NCBI GenBank assembly: GCA_033675265.1
Contig: JAUJYZ010000133.1
Location: 1 to 64,000 of the forward strand
Direction: 5' to 3'
Length of the DNA: 64,000 nucleotides
Source: Actinostola sp. cb2023
Taxonomy: Eukaryota > Cnidaria > Anthozoa > Actiniaria > Actinostolidae
Below, piece by piece: positions 51,766-62,024 of the stretch. The position numbers were made by a program, and so were the translations under genes. The notes beneath the pieces are model-generated. The model was not told the DNA's origin and did not search any database. It saw only the letters and a list, made by a program, of their open reading frames with translations. Positions within the stretch are counted from its first letter, which is position 1, and each line of letters opens with the position of its first letter.

Positions 51766-53933
51766 GTGCTTGTACAGCACATTATGTTACCTGGATGAGC
51801 TAAAATCCTAAAAAATTAGTTACAGTAATTATTAAATACCGTAAACTGCATGACGCTTATTAAATCCCCCCCTTATAAGCCCCCCTGCTGGTTATAAGCC
51901 CCCTCCCCCCCCAAAAAAAAAAAAAGCCCCTTCTACATTTCCTTGTTTCCTTTTCACAGAACATGGCAGTTGTTCGAAAGGCGATTAGTGTAAATCCTTG
52001 ATTAGCATCAATAGTTTTCTTAAGATTTAATCCTGGATTAGCACTAATCGCCTTTCGAACAACCAAGCCCAGTAGATTGAAAATGTATTTTGATATGTAC
52101 TGCTATACCATCTCAACTTATCTGATCAGCTTATTTCAAAACATTTATCTTATTCCAGTCAGTAAGCCCCCGGATATAAGCCCCCCCCCCATTTATAAGC
52201 CCACCCAAAAACCTGTACGAACTTGTATAATCCCAGGGCTTATAAGTGGCAGTTTACGGTATATCATAAATATATAGAATCAGCTAAAGCTGAAATAATT
52301 ATTATAACTAAGATACATGTAGCTAATACTAATGACAAATTGACACCATGTATTTATATTTATTTATATTTGTATTTATCGTCTTAATGATAAAACAATA
52401 TATATTAGAATGTCTTGCCATGTATGCGGCAGGCTAAATATTGTTTATATCAGCTATTTTGTTGCTATGGTGACCCCATAATATTGGTTTCTTAATTTTT
52501 TTATGGTGTATACATGCAGAGCATCTTATCGCGGCACAAAAATACCTTGGAAGATAAAACTAAAAGAGAAAAATGATAGACCTAGTAATTTTAAAATTAT
52601 TATTTTTTTAATCTTTTTTTAAATTTAATATAAAACAATTATATATTGTTTTTAATATTTTTTTATAATTCTTTAAAATTTTAAAATTAAAATTGGTATC
52701 AAATACTCTTAGAGAAAGAATTTGACATTATGAAGTGCTCCTTATTTGGGTGCTATAAAGTGATGATTTATTCAAACTTTTATGATTTTGAATGCAGCTA
52801 ATTTGCCACACTTCGCAACGTACACAATGTCGGTAATATCTAATTGCATTGCCAAACAATTATTATTCCCTTCTCAGGTATTTGCTGTTCGTGTCGTTAA
52901 AATTACGGAGTTCAAAGTTTAAAAATTAAATTGAGAATAAAAATAATCAATAAAAACCGCGAGATAAAAATATAACACTTAGGAATTACATGCTTGTGAA
53001 TCATTCATTGAATTATTCGGACGTGAACTTCTGATCATGACAACATGGTCATTCATGTATGACGCAGAAACTCCAATATCGCGGACACCTGGATTCCTGA
53101 AGTGCGATTCCCATAGTTTTTAGTATATAAATAATATATATATCTACAGCTCGTCGGTCGGCTATCTGTATCCATATAAAGACCCCACGACGCTGACCCC
53201 AAACTTCCCCCGTTGATCTAATAAAATTTCGCGCACTTTGAGCAATTTCAAACAAAGAATTCTAATTAAGTTCTTGGGAGACGACTCGTCGAGTATAATA
53301 TACACACATAAATCATTTACTATTTCACATTTTTGGCTCTCGCAAGAAGATAACGAATGAATAATTGATGCAGTGATATCGCAAGCCGTCAAGGGTTACC
53401 TATCATAGATACGCTCGATTCCTAAAGGACGTTATTGTTTGGAGGCACTTGTATTAAAATTATTGAATTCTGAAATACACTGTTTCCCACAAACACTTAA
53501 GCGAATTTACCATATACAAAAGAGTCCGTAGACGAAGTATATGGTTGATATTCAGAAAAGGAATTCAATTCGAAAGATAATATCAGTTTGTGTTAGTCTA
53601 TTGTGAAAATAAATATAACTGGCAGAAGAAGCGACCGCAACGTTCAAAAGGAAAATTGTGGTTTCGTAATAGAATTTATCTTGTAGCCTTTAGACCTAGA
53701 ATGTACCCAAAGATAACCATTGATAAAAAGTTAAAAGAGTTATACCGAGTCAAACATAATTAAAGGTAACTAAAAATATGGCATGCTGTGAGTGAAATCG
53801 AAAGGAAGTAACATCAGATCGCTTACCTGTCATCATACACAAAGTCCGAGTGTAACGTATTTAAGTAGCAAACCAGTCCAATAACTGATACACTACAAGA
53901 AGCATAACATCGACGCCAGGTCTTGCCTTCCAT
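35503..53933 (-). CDS. TMTC2: TMTC2: transmembrane O-mannosyltransferase with TPR repeats, 14 coding exons, complete
   Basis: Exons in transcript order: 53933-53827, 51648-51341, 50091-49805, 49179-48329, 47601-47573, 47467-47353, 46808-46723, 46266-46205, 40859-40793, 39836-39702, 39381-39260, 38501-38305, 35994-35931 and 35676-35503. All junctions are GT-AG with matching phases; the total is 2604 nt (867 residues plus TGA), close to the vertebrate protein of about 836. Residue 1-35 holds a signal-anchor helix and the luminal DFVYDD acidic pair (Asp34-Asp35) expected of the GT-C catalytic loop. NDFWGTPLTHSGSHKSYRPL follows, then about ten more hydrophobic helices. GNKAPDFSNSDNP at 263-275 begins the DUF1736 region. 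Nine TPRs fill about 518-860. The DUF1736 wording and TPR sequence match TMTC2 better than TMTC1, 3 or 4. Family knowledge: ER membrane protein, O-mannosylation of cadherin-type proteins, TPRs luminal. A TTTATT at 34767 (AATAAA on this strand) is a possible poly(A) signal. Confidence 0.96.
35931..35994 (-). CDS. TMTC2: TMTC2 exon 13 (TPR 8)
   Basis: Phase 2 to 0. EAGRKEKAKEYFVKAVNIDP. Donor gtaaat. Confidence 0.92.
36225..38275 (+). repeat. 32-bp minisatellite, about 63 copies, in TMTC2 intron 12
   Basis: Unit GAGGTGTCTGTCATCGAGGG plus GTGCGTCTTATA, with TGATA, TACAG, CTATA and GCTTGCGTC variants that recur in blocks. The right edge is about 30 bp from the exon-12 donor. Confidence 0.97.
38305..38501 (-). 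CDS. TMTC2: TMTC2 exon 12 (TPR 6-8)
   Basis: Phase 0 to 2. NRLQEALQLFQRAQQLQPNE, FGQFLYERRNIAEAADMF, FDIIFTAANYL. The donor (gttagc) is about 30 bp from a 2-kb 32-bp minisatellite. Confidence 0.95.
38590..38880. mobile_element. Fold-back cluster with GTTTCACGGGTTA motifs
   Basis: GTTTCACGGGTTAGAGTGAT, GGCACTTAACCCGTGAAAC and a third copy at 38846, in both orientations, plus outer inverted TGTGGTTTTCAT. In TMTC2 intron 11. Confidence 0.6.
39260..39381 (-). CDS. TMTC2: TMTC2 exon 11 (TPR 5-6)
   Basis: Phase 1 to 0. GEAYNKAGLKDEAEKWYKKS and PDHVPAHLTLAKHL. Donor gtattg is weak but gives the correct phase. Confidence 0.93.
39702..39836 (-). CDS. TMTC2: TMTC2 exon 10 (TPR 4)
   Basis: Phase 1-1. 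YNLGRILADMGKLQDAFAVY and EPHSLYNMIG. The upstream intron is mostly a 20-bp tandem array. Confidence 0.95.
39915..40508 (+). repeat. 20-bp minisatellite, about 30 copies, in TMTC2 intron 9
   Basis: Unit TACCAAATATGGAATTCTGT, with AAATAAGG variants at the left and GAATACTGT variants at the right. Carries an EcoRI site in most units. Confidence 0.97.
40793..40859 (-). CDS. TMTC2: TMTC2 exon 9
   Basis: Phase 0 to 1. VLRNATTLSEHGLKDPKGHI, matching the inter-TPR segment with the LKDP motif of TMTC2. Lies about 55 bp from the end of the satellite. Confidence 0.93.
40915..45950 (+). repeat. 17-bp satellite, about 295 units, in TMTC2 intron 8
   Basis: Unit ACACCCCACTATTGTAC with GTGGACACC, CCGCTATTG, GAGGACACC and CCATTATTG variants. 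Variant blocks recur at distances of several hundred bp, indicating large-scale duplication of subarrays. From about 44510 a different subfamily with an ATGCAC insertion and GTGGAC units takes over. The three frames are all stop-free, so 1000-1400-codon ORFs appear here without being genes. Confidence 0.98.
46034..46098 (+). repeat. 11-bp minisatellite (CCCGAGGGTGT), about 6 copies
   Basis: Short array just outside the 17-bp satellite and about 105 bp from TMTC2 exon 8. Confidence 0.9.
46205..46266 (-). CDS. TMTC2: TMTC2 exon 8 (TPR 3)
   Basis: Phase 1 to 0. AHLNLGIALEHLGRHGDAIR. The intron after it contains the 5-kb 17-bp satellite. Confidence 0.93.
46318..46690 (+). repeat. CAA/CGA trinucleotide-rich region
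   Basis: ACAACAACG runs containing two copies of an AAAAGTAGCGCTGCGGTTGT segment. In TMTC2 intron 7. Confidence 0.9.
46723..46808 (-). CDS. TMTC2: TMTC2 exon 7 (TPR 2)
   Basis: Phase 2 to 1. GVLLTDQKRYQDAVTCYQYA ending YRPTLA; it fills exactly the gap between exons 6 and 8. Acceptor gttgaacag, donor gtaagt. Confidence 0.92.
47061..47188. mobile_element. Fold-back element related to the 62-kb minisatellite
   Basis: Arms AAAAACGCGCACTCTTCAAA and its inverse TTTGAAGAGAGCGCGTTTTT, about 128 bp overall. The AAGGTTTGAAGAGNGCGCG end recurs as the unit of the 62025-62800 array. Confidence 0.8.
47353..47467 (-). CDS. TMTC2: TMTC2 exon 6 (TPR 1)
   Basis: Phase 1 to 2. AWANLGTMLSGRGKVQEAEK and YRSNMADTHYN. 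Donor gtaagt. Confidence 0.95.
47573..47601 (-). CDS. TMTC2: TMTC2 exon 5 (29-nt micro-exon)
   Basis: Phase 2 to 1, encoding SGIGVNPAK, which bridges ETLYR and AWANLG exactly as in vertebrate TMTC2. Acceptor cccttgcag, donor gtgcgt. Confidence 0.9.
47660..48310 (+). repeat. GAT-rich region with about 57-bp unit
   Basis: From 47940, about seven copies of a unit with ATGATGTCATCGGTAATGAT and GGCGATGACACAAATTGATG. Ends just before TMTC2 exon 4. Confidence 0.9.
48329..49179 (-). CDS. TMTC2: TMTC2 exon 4 (DUF1736 and last helices)
   Basis: 851-nt exon, phase 0 to 2. GNKAPDFSNSDNPAA, LSFDWSMDAIPL, then a long basic hydrophilic loop (about residues 365-430, with RKRVVHRPKQ and KERRKK), NLFFYVGFVVAERVLYIPS, and NMDWKDGETLYR before the TPRs. 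Confidence 0.97.
49200..49735 (+). repeat. GAT-rich region, TMTC2 intron 3
   Basis: GATGATGGTGAT runs with a duplicated segment of about 120 bp (AAATGATCAATTATTGTGAT at 49419 and 49552). Confidence 0.9.
49805..50091 (-). CDS. TMTC2: TMTC2 exon 3
   Basis: Phase 1 to 0. EAVAGIVGRADIGACM, two to three helices, and the conserved SMLTKEQGITVLGV motif. Confidence 0.97.
50325..51262 (+). repeat. CAA-rich region with about 135-bp unit, TMTC2 intron 2
   Basis: Four to five copies of a unit containing GTACATATACCATTAATGTT and CACAAAAATACATGTAGATA, embedded in ACAACA and AACTAT microsatellite. Confidence 0.93.
51341..51648 (-). CDS. TMTC2: TMTC2 exon 2
   Basis: Phase 2 to 1. AIQNNSDLL, then YNDFWGTPLTHSGSHKSYRP and FRLNYAAHGLNP (family signatures), then two helices ending FATHPIHT. 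Confidence 0.97.
51688..51762 (+). repeat. AAT trinucleotide microsatellite
   Basis: Pure AAT for about 25 units, 40 bp upstream (in transcript sense) of TMTC2 exon 2. Confidence 0.95.
51837..52263. mobile_element. TATAAGCCC-family element with internal hairpin
   Basis: Ends TACCGTAAACTGC and GGCAGTTTACGGTATA; CTTATAAGCCCCCC inside both ends. An inner inverted repeat, GTTGTTCGAAAGGCGATTAG, spans 51969-52063. In TMTC2 intron 1. Confidence 0.85.
52264..53826. other. Rest of TMTC2 intron 1, nothing recognised
   Basis: AT-rich (notably 52570-52700), no repeats of note, no further exon needed because phases of exons 1 and 2 match. Confidence 0.6.
53827..53933 (-). CDS. TMTC2: TMTC2 exon 1 (start codon, first helix, catalytic DD)
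   Basis: ATG at 53933-53931, phase 0 to 2. Contains CYLNTL and DFVYDD. The start is chosen because it places a short basic leader (EGKTWRR) before the first helix. Donor gtaagc. Confidence 0.93.
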
Positions 53934-54121
53934 TAGAACCTCAGAGCTTCAAATCAAGCCATCCCTAACTAAGCAAAGAAACATACTTACATGAGACGCG
54001 ATCAAACGTTCGACCATTTTGATCATCAGTGACCACGCCTTCTTGTTTACATCTACGCTGTCATAAATGACCGCGGGCACATATTGGTTAATGGTTTGTA
54101 GATGTAATTAAAGTTTATACA
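53934..54121. promoter_or_regulatory. Putative TMTC2 promoter and 5' UTR, possibly bidirectional
   Basis: 188 bp between the TMTC2 start codon on the - strand and a + strand ATG at 54122 (61-codon ORF, hydrophobic start, not recognised). Contains CCATTTTGATCATCAGTGAC-like GC-richer sequence between AT-rich flanks. No core element is convincing; inferred from position only. Confidence 0.2.
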
Positions 54122-57100
54122 ATGGATCCAGCTGTCTCTAATATATTCCCTGTTATCATATTATTGATAATGTCGCGTGTAGCGGTCGTATTTCAATGTT
54201 ATGAACAACGGGGAATTGCTAGTATGATGGCTGGCGGCGGTCCACACCGATCGAGAAAAAAAAATATTTTCTCGACAATTTTTTTCTTCTTTCCTTCAAG
54301 ATTTTAACTTACAATATTCTGATACAATGTCTTTAAAATGATGCTTAGAATGCGCATGACTGGAATGAATAGCAGAAATATACATGACTAGTTACAGGCA
54401 AAACTGAAGGATCATTGCGGAACGTTTTTATCACAGTAAAATTTGCTTCAAAATTTTCATTTTTGGGCGTGACTTTAGCATACGCGCGCTTACGACGAAA
54501 GTTCTACCGTCTTCAGCTAGTGATCAATAGGTCAATGCATGTTATTTTCCCGATATATATTTGTACCAAACCATTAAAAACGCTAAGGAATATATCTGTC
54601 ATTCACAGAAAGGATGTCGGTTATCAATGATACTTGTTTGAGAAAACGTTGACCCAAAACACAAGGAAACAGAGACAATAAAGGAATTTCAATTGACCCT
54701 ATAACGCACCCTACGGCTCTAGGCATGGCCGGATGCTGAGTCTCTGTCTGCGTTCATCAGTTGGCTTTGTTCGGCTATGAGTGTGTCTAGCCGACTGAGG
54801 TTAATTAATTCCATTTTCTCCTTTCGGATCAACGTTTTTACTGAACCCGAAGTGTAGATTCTTATACACGGTTGTTTGACCCATAATTAATACTTTTGAA
54901 TATCTGTGAAATTAGCTTTTCTTGTACCTAGGGCTCACACCGCTCCAAGCAAAGCTGCATATAAGTAGTTGCCACAAAAAAATTACAGCATTGAATAGAC
55001 ATGTTATGCAATATATTTTATTCATCATACCATGCAAATTAAACTTATTTCAAATTCAATTAAAATATATTTCGCTTGACAAAGAAACTCTAATTGTATA
55101 AGTCTAACAATAAAAATCTATTGTAGTTTCAAAATCAATCCCAAAATAACATTTACGCACTGTTCTCAGCGAAATTCTGGGTCAGTTTTAGATCCAGTGT
55201 GTCTTAGGAATAAAGTCTAGGTTACTAAATACCTAGTGGTCAGTAAAACTGGATTAAACAATTTCATTGAATGCTTTCTTTGAAACTTATAAAATCCGTT
55301 ACATTTAACGGGAAGAAAGCCGGATTTTCGGGGTTCGAATAGAACGTGCGCGCCCTACTGATACAGTCCATTCCGTGCGTTTACCCACAAGTAGACGTAA
55401 TCCTGATCAGCCTGCGATGTGTGCGTCTTTGCAGGTATAATACCCTGTAGTATAAACAAACTAGTGGTCTATCACACATCCTTCAATCTGATTGGCTACG
55501 CTACTAGGGGTCTATTAGTGATAGTCCCCTAGTAGCGAATCACCATGGTAACCATTGTCGTGAACGGCGATGAAGCAAGATGGCGGACAAACCCGATAGT
55601 TGTTTTCTCGCTAAAAAGAGCTAAAATAGACCGAGAAACAAATCTCAAGAACAAGAAATGGAAAAAACACATAAATATAGACATCTCATTGACAATTCAA
55701 GCAAGTTTTCTTTGGCTGACACTGCAGAAACTGAGCGAGAACACTCTTGACTCGTGGTTTGTTCATTTGTTATTTGATTCATGATAGTGAGTTTTTCAAC
55801 AAAAGAACCAACTTTTCTGGTTTAGTTTTCCATTTGTTGATGACTAAACAGCTCGATTAGTTCAGCCAAATGTGTACTTATGACTAGCATAAAATTCTTC
55901 TTCTTCTTACCTATGCAAATTAAACAAGAAATATTGGTATAAAATTAAGTATGCTAGTTTGTTTATACGAAAACAATTAGACAACGAGTCCGAGTTGGCT
56001 ATGAGCAGATAGCCTCAATGAGCTGCGCGCTCTCTGAATTTTTCATACCATCGAACGACGACATCTGTACTTCAAACGTTCGTAAATTCGGTGCTTTTAC
56101 TCATAAATGCTTTACTGTTGCAGCTGGGATATGAGGGCCTTGATGGGCGGGTAGTTTTTACGGTGAAAATTTTGCTCGCCTCAGTCACGATCGGCCTATG
56201 GTCAAAGGATTGGACACAAAAGGGAGGAATATTCATACAGAATGCCATTTGGAGATCTTCGAGTCACCAATTGTGTCCCTACGTGAAATTACTTGTATAC
56301 GGGGGTTAGGTTAGTTTTAGCCCTACATCAATGCATTACACGTTGTATTTCATATATCCAAATTACCTGTTCTTCCATCTGAACGAAATCGTTGCAAAAA
56401 TTCCGGCCCGTGTATAGTGCCCAAAGACTGAAATCAGCGCTCATATGGTTACACTGTGAAATGCATGCAAACAGTTGCATGGAAAAAACTTTACAGTTAA
56501 TTTTCTTGCGCTATTCGATTAATAAAAGAGCGTTTTTCTGACGGTTAAGATTACAATGTTGAGGCGTTTTACGCCTTACGGTAATGACCCCATCGAGACC
56601 CTCGAATATCCAGTGGGTCACCCGGCCATTCAACAGAGGCCTTACGTACCACGTATAGGCGCCAAGAAGATTGGTAACATGCAGGTAACCGAATCATTCA
56701 GCAATAATTCTGACAACAGTACAATTCCAGAGCGCAAAACTCACCATTGGAATTCTCCCCGTAAACGTTGTCTTCCCAAAAGTGCGGCGATCGATCAGAC
56801 GAAATCACTGATTTACGAATTTCTTGATTCAATGAACATTTATACTAATGATAGTTTGACAATGACCAAAAGCAAGGCGTAGAAGTCACCAGCTTTTCGA
56901 ATCCTGTTCTATAGCTATCTGATCTATGTATCGTTTTGTCTCAAGTGATATATATATTTTTTCACTGATAAATTCACACTAATGACTAAACCCACAGAGT
57001 TTTCTCTGAGGTAATCTAATCACGTAATCTAATAAGGTATCGTGAGACGTTCGCGACCACTATATACGCGTAGCCCCAGTGGATTTACAATTATACCATA

Positions 57101-58040
57101 CCACGAATGTATACCCGGCTTTAAACACGAAGACGCACTATAAAAGGAGAGGTACCTAAGGTAAGTTCGTTGGATCTGTCAATCAAATCTACCGAGACGT
57201 CACAGAGAGAGGATCTCAAGAACTGCAAGCTCTATAAATCAATCAAATGAACAAGAAACTGGAAATAAGTACTAAAACGCACATGGATAATTTTTGTTGT
57301 ACAATTCACTATCACTTTTCACTTTGGTAAAATAAAATTATTATGGTAATTTGAACTGGAACCGTTATATAGCCGTTTTGAAGTCGCACGGCTCTAGTAT
57401 TCTGCTTAGATCGTTTCTTTCGTAGGTTATCCTAAAATTACCCGCCAAGACATGGAAATGCCACTTGCGAATTAAATATACTCACAGCATAGATTTCGAA
57501 ACCTTACCGGCCTTTACCATAAAAGTACAGAGATGTACAAATGCTCGACACTTTTACCTCGTACTGAACAAGACGCCTTCGCGGCGAACGACGTCGTTCG
57601 TTTTGTTATGGTGACGACGAAGATTTGTGTAATGAAAACAATACTCTTGTTGCTTTATGTAGAAATGACCGAACATAGTTTTATGCTTGAAAATGCTTAT
57701 TACAGGCAAAGAGGATTTCGCTTCATGAATTTGTAGGCCTGGATAAGAAGTACGGATGTTGATTGTTGTGATACATGGCGCGCGAAATTCAAAACATTCT
57801 TCGGTACGCGTGGCGCGACTGAAAATCGTATAGATAACTACCGAATACGAAAAATATTGACACGTCCGTCTATTATAACTGTTTTAGACCTAAATTTACA
57901 ATTTCTTCATCGACTTTGCTGTTGAAATGTGACTTTATTAAGAACATTATTTTACCCCGTTCAACCATTGTCCGCCATATTCAAACTCATTATTATTCAA
58001 AAAATTGTGGGCGGAGCGATGCCCTTTTATAGTCAAGTTC
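54122..58040. other. Flanking DNA, no firm gene
   Basis: Apart from the ORF at 56556-56882, only short ORFs are seen (for example 54122-54307, 55545-55784). A CTACTAGGGG hairpin lies at 55500-55535. Mostly unique and AT-rich. Confidence 0.5.
56556..56882 (+). CDS. Unrecognised 108-residue ORF (candidate gene or exon)
   Basis: ATG to TAG, not repetitive, with balanced composition: MLRRFTPYGNDPIETLEYPV opens it, a Pro/basic middle (HHWNSPRKRC) follows, and it ends with a helical EFLDSMNIY segment. No signal peptide, no helix long enough to span a membrane, no family recognised. A donor-like CAG/gtaacc lies inside, so it may be a first exon. It could also be chance or a decayed transposon gene. 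Confidence 0.3.
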   Translation: MLRRFTPYGNDPIETLEYPVGHPAIQQRPYVPRIGAKKIGNMQVTESFSNNSDNSTIPERKTHHWNSPRKRCLPKSAAIDQTKSLIYEFLDSMNIYTNDSLTMTKSKA

Positions 58041-58249
58041 ATAGTTTGTAATATTTTCTTAGAGTGCAATTTAGAAAAGCGTGAAATAGTTCTAACTTTA
58101 AATAGTACTAAATAGTGCTATTTCTATTGTTTTCTATTGTTTCATTAGTGCTATTTAGTACTAATTAGTTATTTAGTTTTCAAGCTTTTCTAAATTGCAC
58201 TCTACTGATAAGCTAATTAGCTTATCAGTAAGAAAATATTACAAACTAT
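58041..58249. mobile_element. Fold-back interrupted by a 28-bp perfect palindrome
   Basis: ATAGTTTGTAATATTTTCTT plus AGAGTGCAATTTAGAAAAGC at the left is mirrored at the right, except that the right arm is split at 58203-58230 by a palindrome centred on AGCTAATTAGCT. Confidence 0.85.
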
Positions 58250-59998
58250 GATTTTGTGAAAACAAATTCTGAATCGGAATTTTTCTTTTTGAGTTATGGA
58301 CGAAAATGTGCTCCATCGAATAATATCAAGAAACACGAAATGTGTACAAAAAAGGAAATTCGAGTTCGGAGACCGCGCGAACGTATCCTAAGGAAAGCTG
58401 AATACTGACCCCACAGTTTTTGAAGGGAAACCTTATATTCCTTGTGTGCTTAATGCAGCTCGAGGTTTTGGGTTCTATGTGTGAAATTCGACTGAACAAG
58501 GTGGAAATAAAGCAGGCAACTGACAGCTTCACACTTTCAAATTTTAACGTTTTTAAACTATTTGTTCCAAAGTTTCTAGGAAGTAGATAGGTAGATAGAT
58601 AGTTTATTAACATTGCGACGGACTAAACTTGCGTATACTACTTATAACTTACTTGACAAAATAAATAATTATAGTTACAGTGGTTTAAGCGCGCAAAGAT
58701 TACATGGTGAAATGTATACCGATACGCCATCTTTCTGTTGAGTGGATGGTATTATGTCGGTTTTACTTTACTGTTTTCGTTGCCTCCAGCTTTTTGAGAC
58801 TCAGCCTTCCTACCTACCATAAATACAACGACGAAGCAGCGCGCAATCCTACTTCAGTCTGTCACGGTTTGATCTAGATTGTGGCTTTCAAAAAGGACTA
58901 TTTTCAAATTTTCTAGTGCCGTATGTTTAAGTGTTTTGGAGCGTTTTGATTGGATAACTGAAGAAATGACGTCACGTACCACAGGAAACCCAAACTCAAA
59001 TCTCCTCAGTAAACCTGATCATTTCCTTCTTCTTTGAATCCTGTAGTAAATAGACCGATGAATCGAGATTCTACACTTCTGTAGGAAAGAATGAATCACA
59101 AAGTAATATTTTCTAGTTCAACATTGCGATGGAATGAATCTAGATTTCGTAATTTTTTCTCGATAGATATCAAAAGTTGACCATTCAGATTCCATTTCTG
59201 ACGACAGAGGTAAAGAGAAAGTCTACTGCAGAGATTTCTACGAGCAAAAAATACAGACAAAAATGAAAAGAAAATAGCGCAACACCAAATGAGTCCGCAA
59301 TATGATTGTTCACACAAAAGATAAAACAGTGAATATAAGCTAATTGACATCCCTACTACAGTGTTTATACTAGCTTCAAAATGAAAAGACGTACGCCATT
59401 AAGCTGTTATACTGCGTTCAGTGTAAAACGCGTTTAAAACTAACTAGTCCTGCCTTGAATCGTAGGGCTTGAAGATAAACACGCCATCAAAAGAGGGCAC
59501 TCGAAAACGCTTTTTTAACTGCATCCAGTACGGCTCGCAGTGATTGTGTGAGGGACATAACAGTTTACTTACCCTTAACTAGAGCTCTTTCCCGACGAGA
59601 TGAAGTCAGTCTCGCTTTTTCTTTGTTTGGAAAATGCACCATCAACACCGACCGCCACCTCCCTTTTGAGCCAAATACAGCAGTGTTCGCGATATCCCAT
59701 TGGATTTGCGTCTGACAGAGTTGATATGTCTTTGAAGTTCGACGTTAATTGTTGATAAACACCGACCGCTCTATCAGTATACTTGTGGTCTCAACGGTTG
59801 CATCACTGAACTACAGCTTAGCAGGTTAATTAGGCATCGTGCTGGGCGAACGCAAAAACAGCCAGGGCGAAGTGCACGCGAAAGGGAAAACATTGTTATC
59901 ACGAGATGGCTCATACTTTTTTTTTTTTGTCTTTTTTTTTTGGCTCATACTTAGTTTTACAGTGTGTAGAATTAAACTTTAAAACCATGTAAAATATA

Positions 59999-60157
59999 GG
60001 GCACTTTCCATTTGGCAGAACTGACTGGACTTTCCGACCAGTTCTTATATGGAACATGTCAGTTCTGGGAACTGGTTCAGATAGTTCTCAGAACTGACAC
60101 ATTCCATTTAAGAACCGGTTGATCAGACCAGTCAGTTCTGCCAAATGGAAAGCGTCC
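59999..60157. mobile_element. TA-flanked MITE, about 159 bp
   Basis: CTTTCCATTTGGCAGAACTG at the left and its inverse CAGTTCTGCCAAATGGAAAG at the right, TA on both sides. Confidence 0.88.
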
Positions 60158-61274
60158 TAAGTTTATGCGCATTTGATCAATCATATTCACGTGATAATTT
60201 GTTCATTATACAAATATTTAAAGTTTACTGACGCTAGTCCTTCGTCGGAGAAACATACACCGACGCGTCTCTACTAGTTTAACCACTAGTCCCTGTCAGT
60301 AGTCTTGCTGTCTAACCACCCACCAACACACCCCTCCCCCCACCACAATCGTAGTGGATGGGAGGGAGGGTAAAGGTGTGGTCGCTCAGGGGGTGGCCAT
60401 TCATCTGAATAACACTTTGATTTTTAAATTTGATAAGGGCTTGCCTTGACTGTATAAGTGAATTCTGAATACTGCAACTGCTGTAATTCTTGCCTCAATC
60501 CAAATAATAACCCGTGGAATTGAAGTTTCTATAGTTGAATGTCAACACTTTTTCGCGTTCTCGTTGGTATTATTGTGAGTTATACACTGGGCAAAAGCGT
60601 AATGTCACCAAGAAAAACTTTTTTTGTTTACGTACAAATACAAAATTTAATATTTGCAGTATATTCAGTATTAATAACACAACATTTTTGAAACAGTTAA
60701 ATGCCCTTCAGAAAAAAAATTAAACGCGCCAATTATTAATGCTTTCAGCCTTATTTTCAGACGGTCAGAAAATCATGCAGGCTATAGTCGGCCAATACTT
60801 CACTGTATGCAGACTGAAATATTTTCTAAAAACCGACGACTGACAATTATAACTTCCTAACAACGTTTTGTTTCAGTATCGTGGACAGTTTATGCATCGA
60901 AATTCAGCTATAGGCAATTGTCAATATATATAACATATGTTTCATAACTATTTCAAACGATTCTTGCTGTGTTGTCAGTGTGGGTTCGGCCAAACACGAT
61001 CAACTGAGGACTTAAATCCGTTTTCATTCGTTCAGTAGAAGCCTTTTTCGAGCAGCCAAAACTAAAAGGAAATGACTTTTTATCGGAAAGCTATACACAT
61101 TGAAACTCAATCATTTGTTTTCCAAGGTTGATGCTTAGCTTTCTGGTGAAAGTTATGACAAGAAAAACTGACAGCATATAGAAACAACTGAGAAAGGTTG
61201 CTGGTGCTCTCAGCGGGGAGTTTAGACAAACAGTCTCGTGGTAGAAAAGCTAAACGAAGACATGGCTCATGATA

Positions 61275-61435
61275 GAATAACAGATAATGATAATAATAAT
61301 AATGTTTCTTATATAGCGCGTTTCACATTGTCTCAATGCGCTTTACAACCGATGGAGGACTTTTTCGGGCTGCATATCAGAAAGGCGCCCGCATGGCAGC
61401 CAAGCAGCTTACACAAACACGAGGAGTTATAGATG
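61275..61435 (-). repeat. SINE-like dispersed repeat, copy 3 (inverted)
   Basis: AATAATAATAATG tail, then ATAGCGCGTTTCACATTGTC, CAATGCGCTTTACAACC and AAGGCGCCCGCATGGCAGCC, the inverse of the second half of copies 1 and 2. Confidence 0.75.
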
Positions 61436-62024
61436 GAAGCTGCTATTCATGCATGAGCTCCTGTCGCTATAGTTAGATGAGGCCCGGCGGACGCAGACTA
61501 TTCGAGCCCATTGTACTTTGCGCCAATGATTTGATTTTGTAGTTGAACCCCTTTAATATGGAGATCAGAGGGAGAGGAAAAGTGTCCGTATTAACAGGTT
61601 ATCAAAATAATCGGGTGTCGGTAAGGCGGTGTTTTACTGTACTCTCCAATTAAGAAACGCTTTGAAAAACTATATAAATTTTATAGAACGCATGTATTGC
61701 TTTTTGTCGAGGATTGCTCGAACGGGCAGCAAATTGTCCAGATTTTCTTCAGATCTGAAATCATTTCAAATTTCGATTTCGTGCGAGCAAAAGTATTATG
61801 GACTCTGGGGGGTCTTTAACTTGGGCGCGCGAAGAAGTGAACGCCAGCATACTACAGTGGAATCTTCTAGTTTTAGATTCCAAATTTTTTCCAGATTCGA
61901 GCTTGTTAAATGTTTAGCTGTCTAGTAGCTTTGATGTTGCCGATGACACAGTTTAAACTGCGGAATGATTCATTGTAAATTCCTTGGAAATGTTCAAAAC
62001 ATTGGAAATACTTGACAATTTCCA

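Noticed and set aside
55545..55784. 79-codon ORF with an ATGGCGGACAA-like start in another frame
   Set aside because: Faintly resembles the N-terminus of repeat-derived genes, but the frames shift and no domain is visible.
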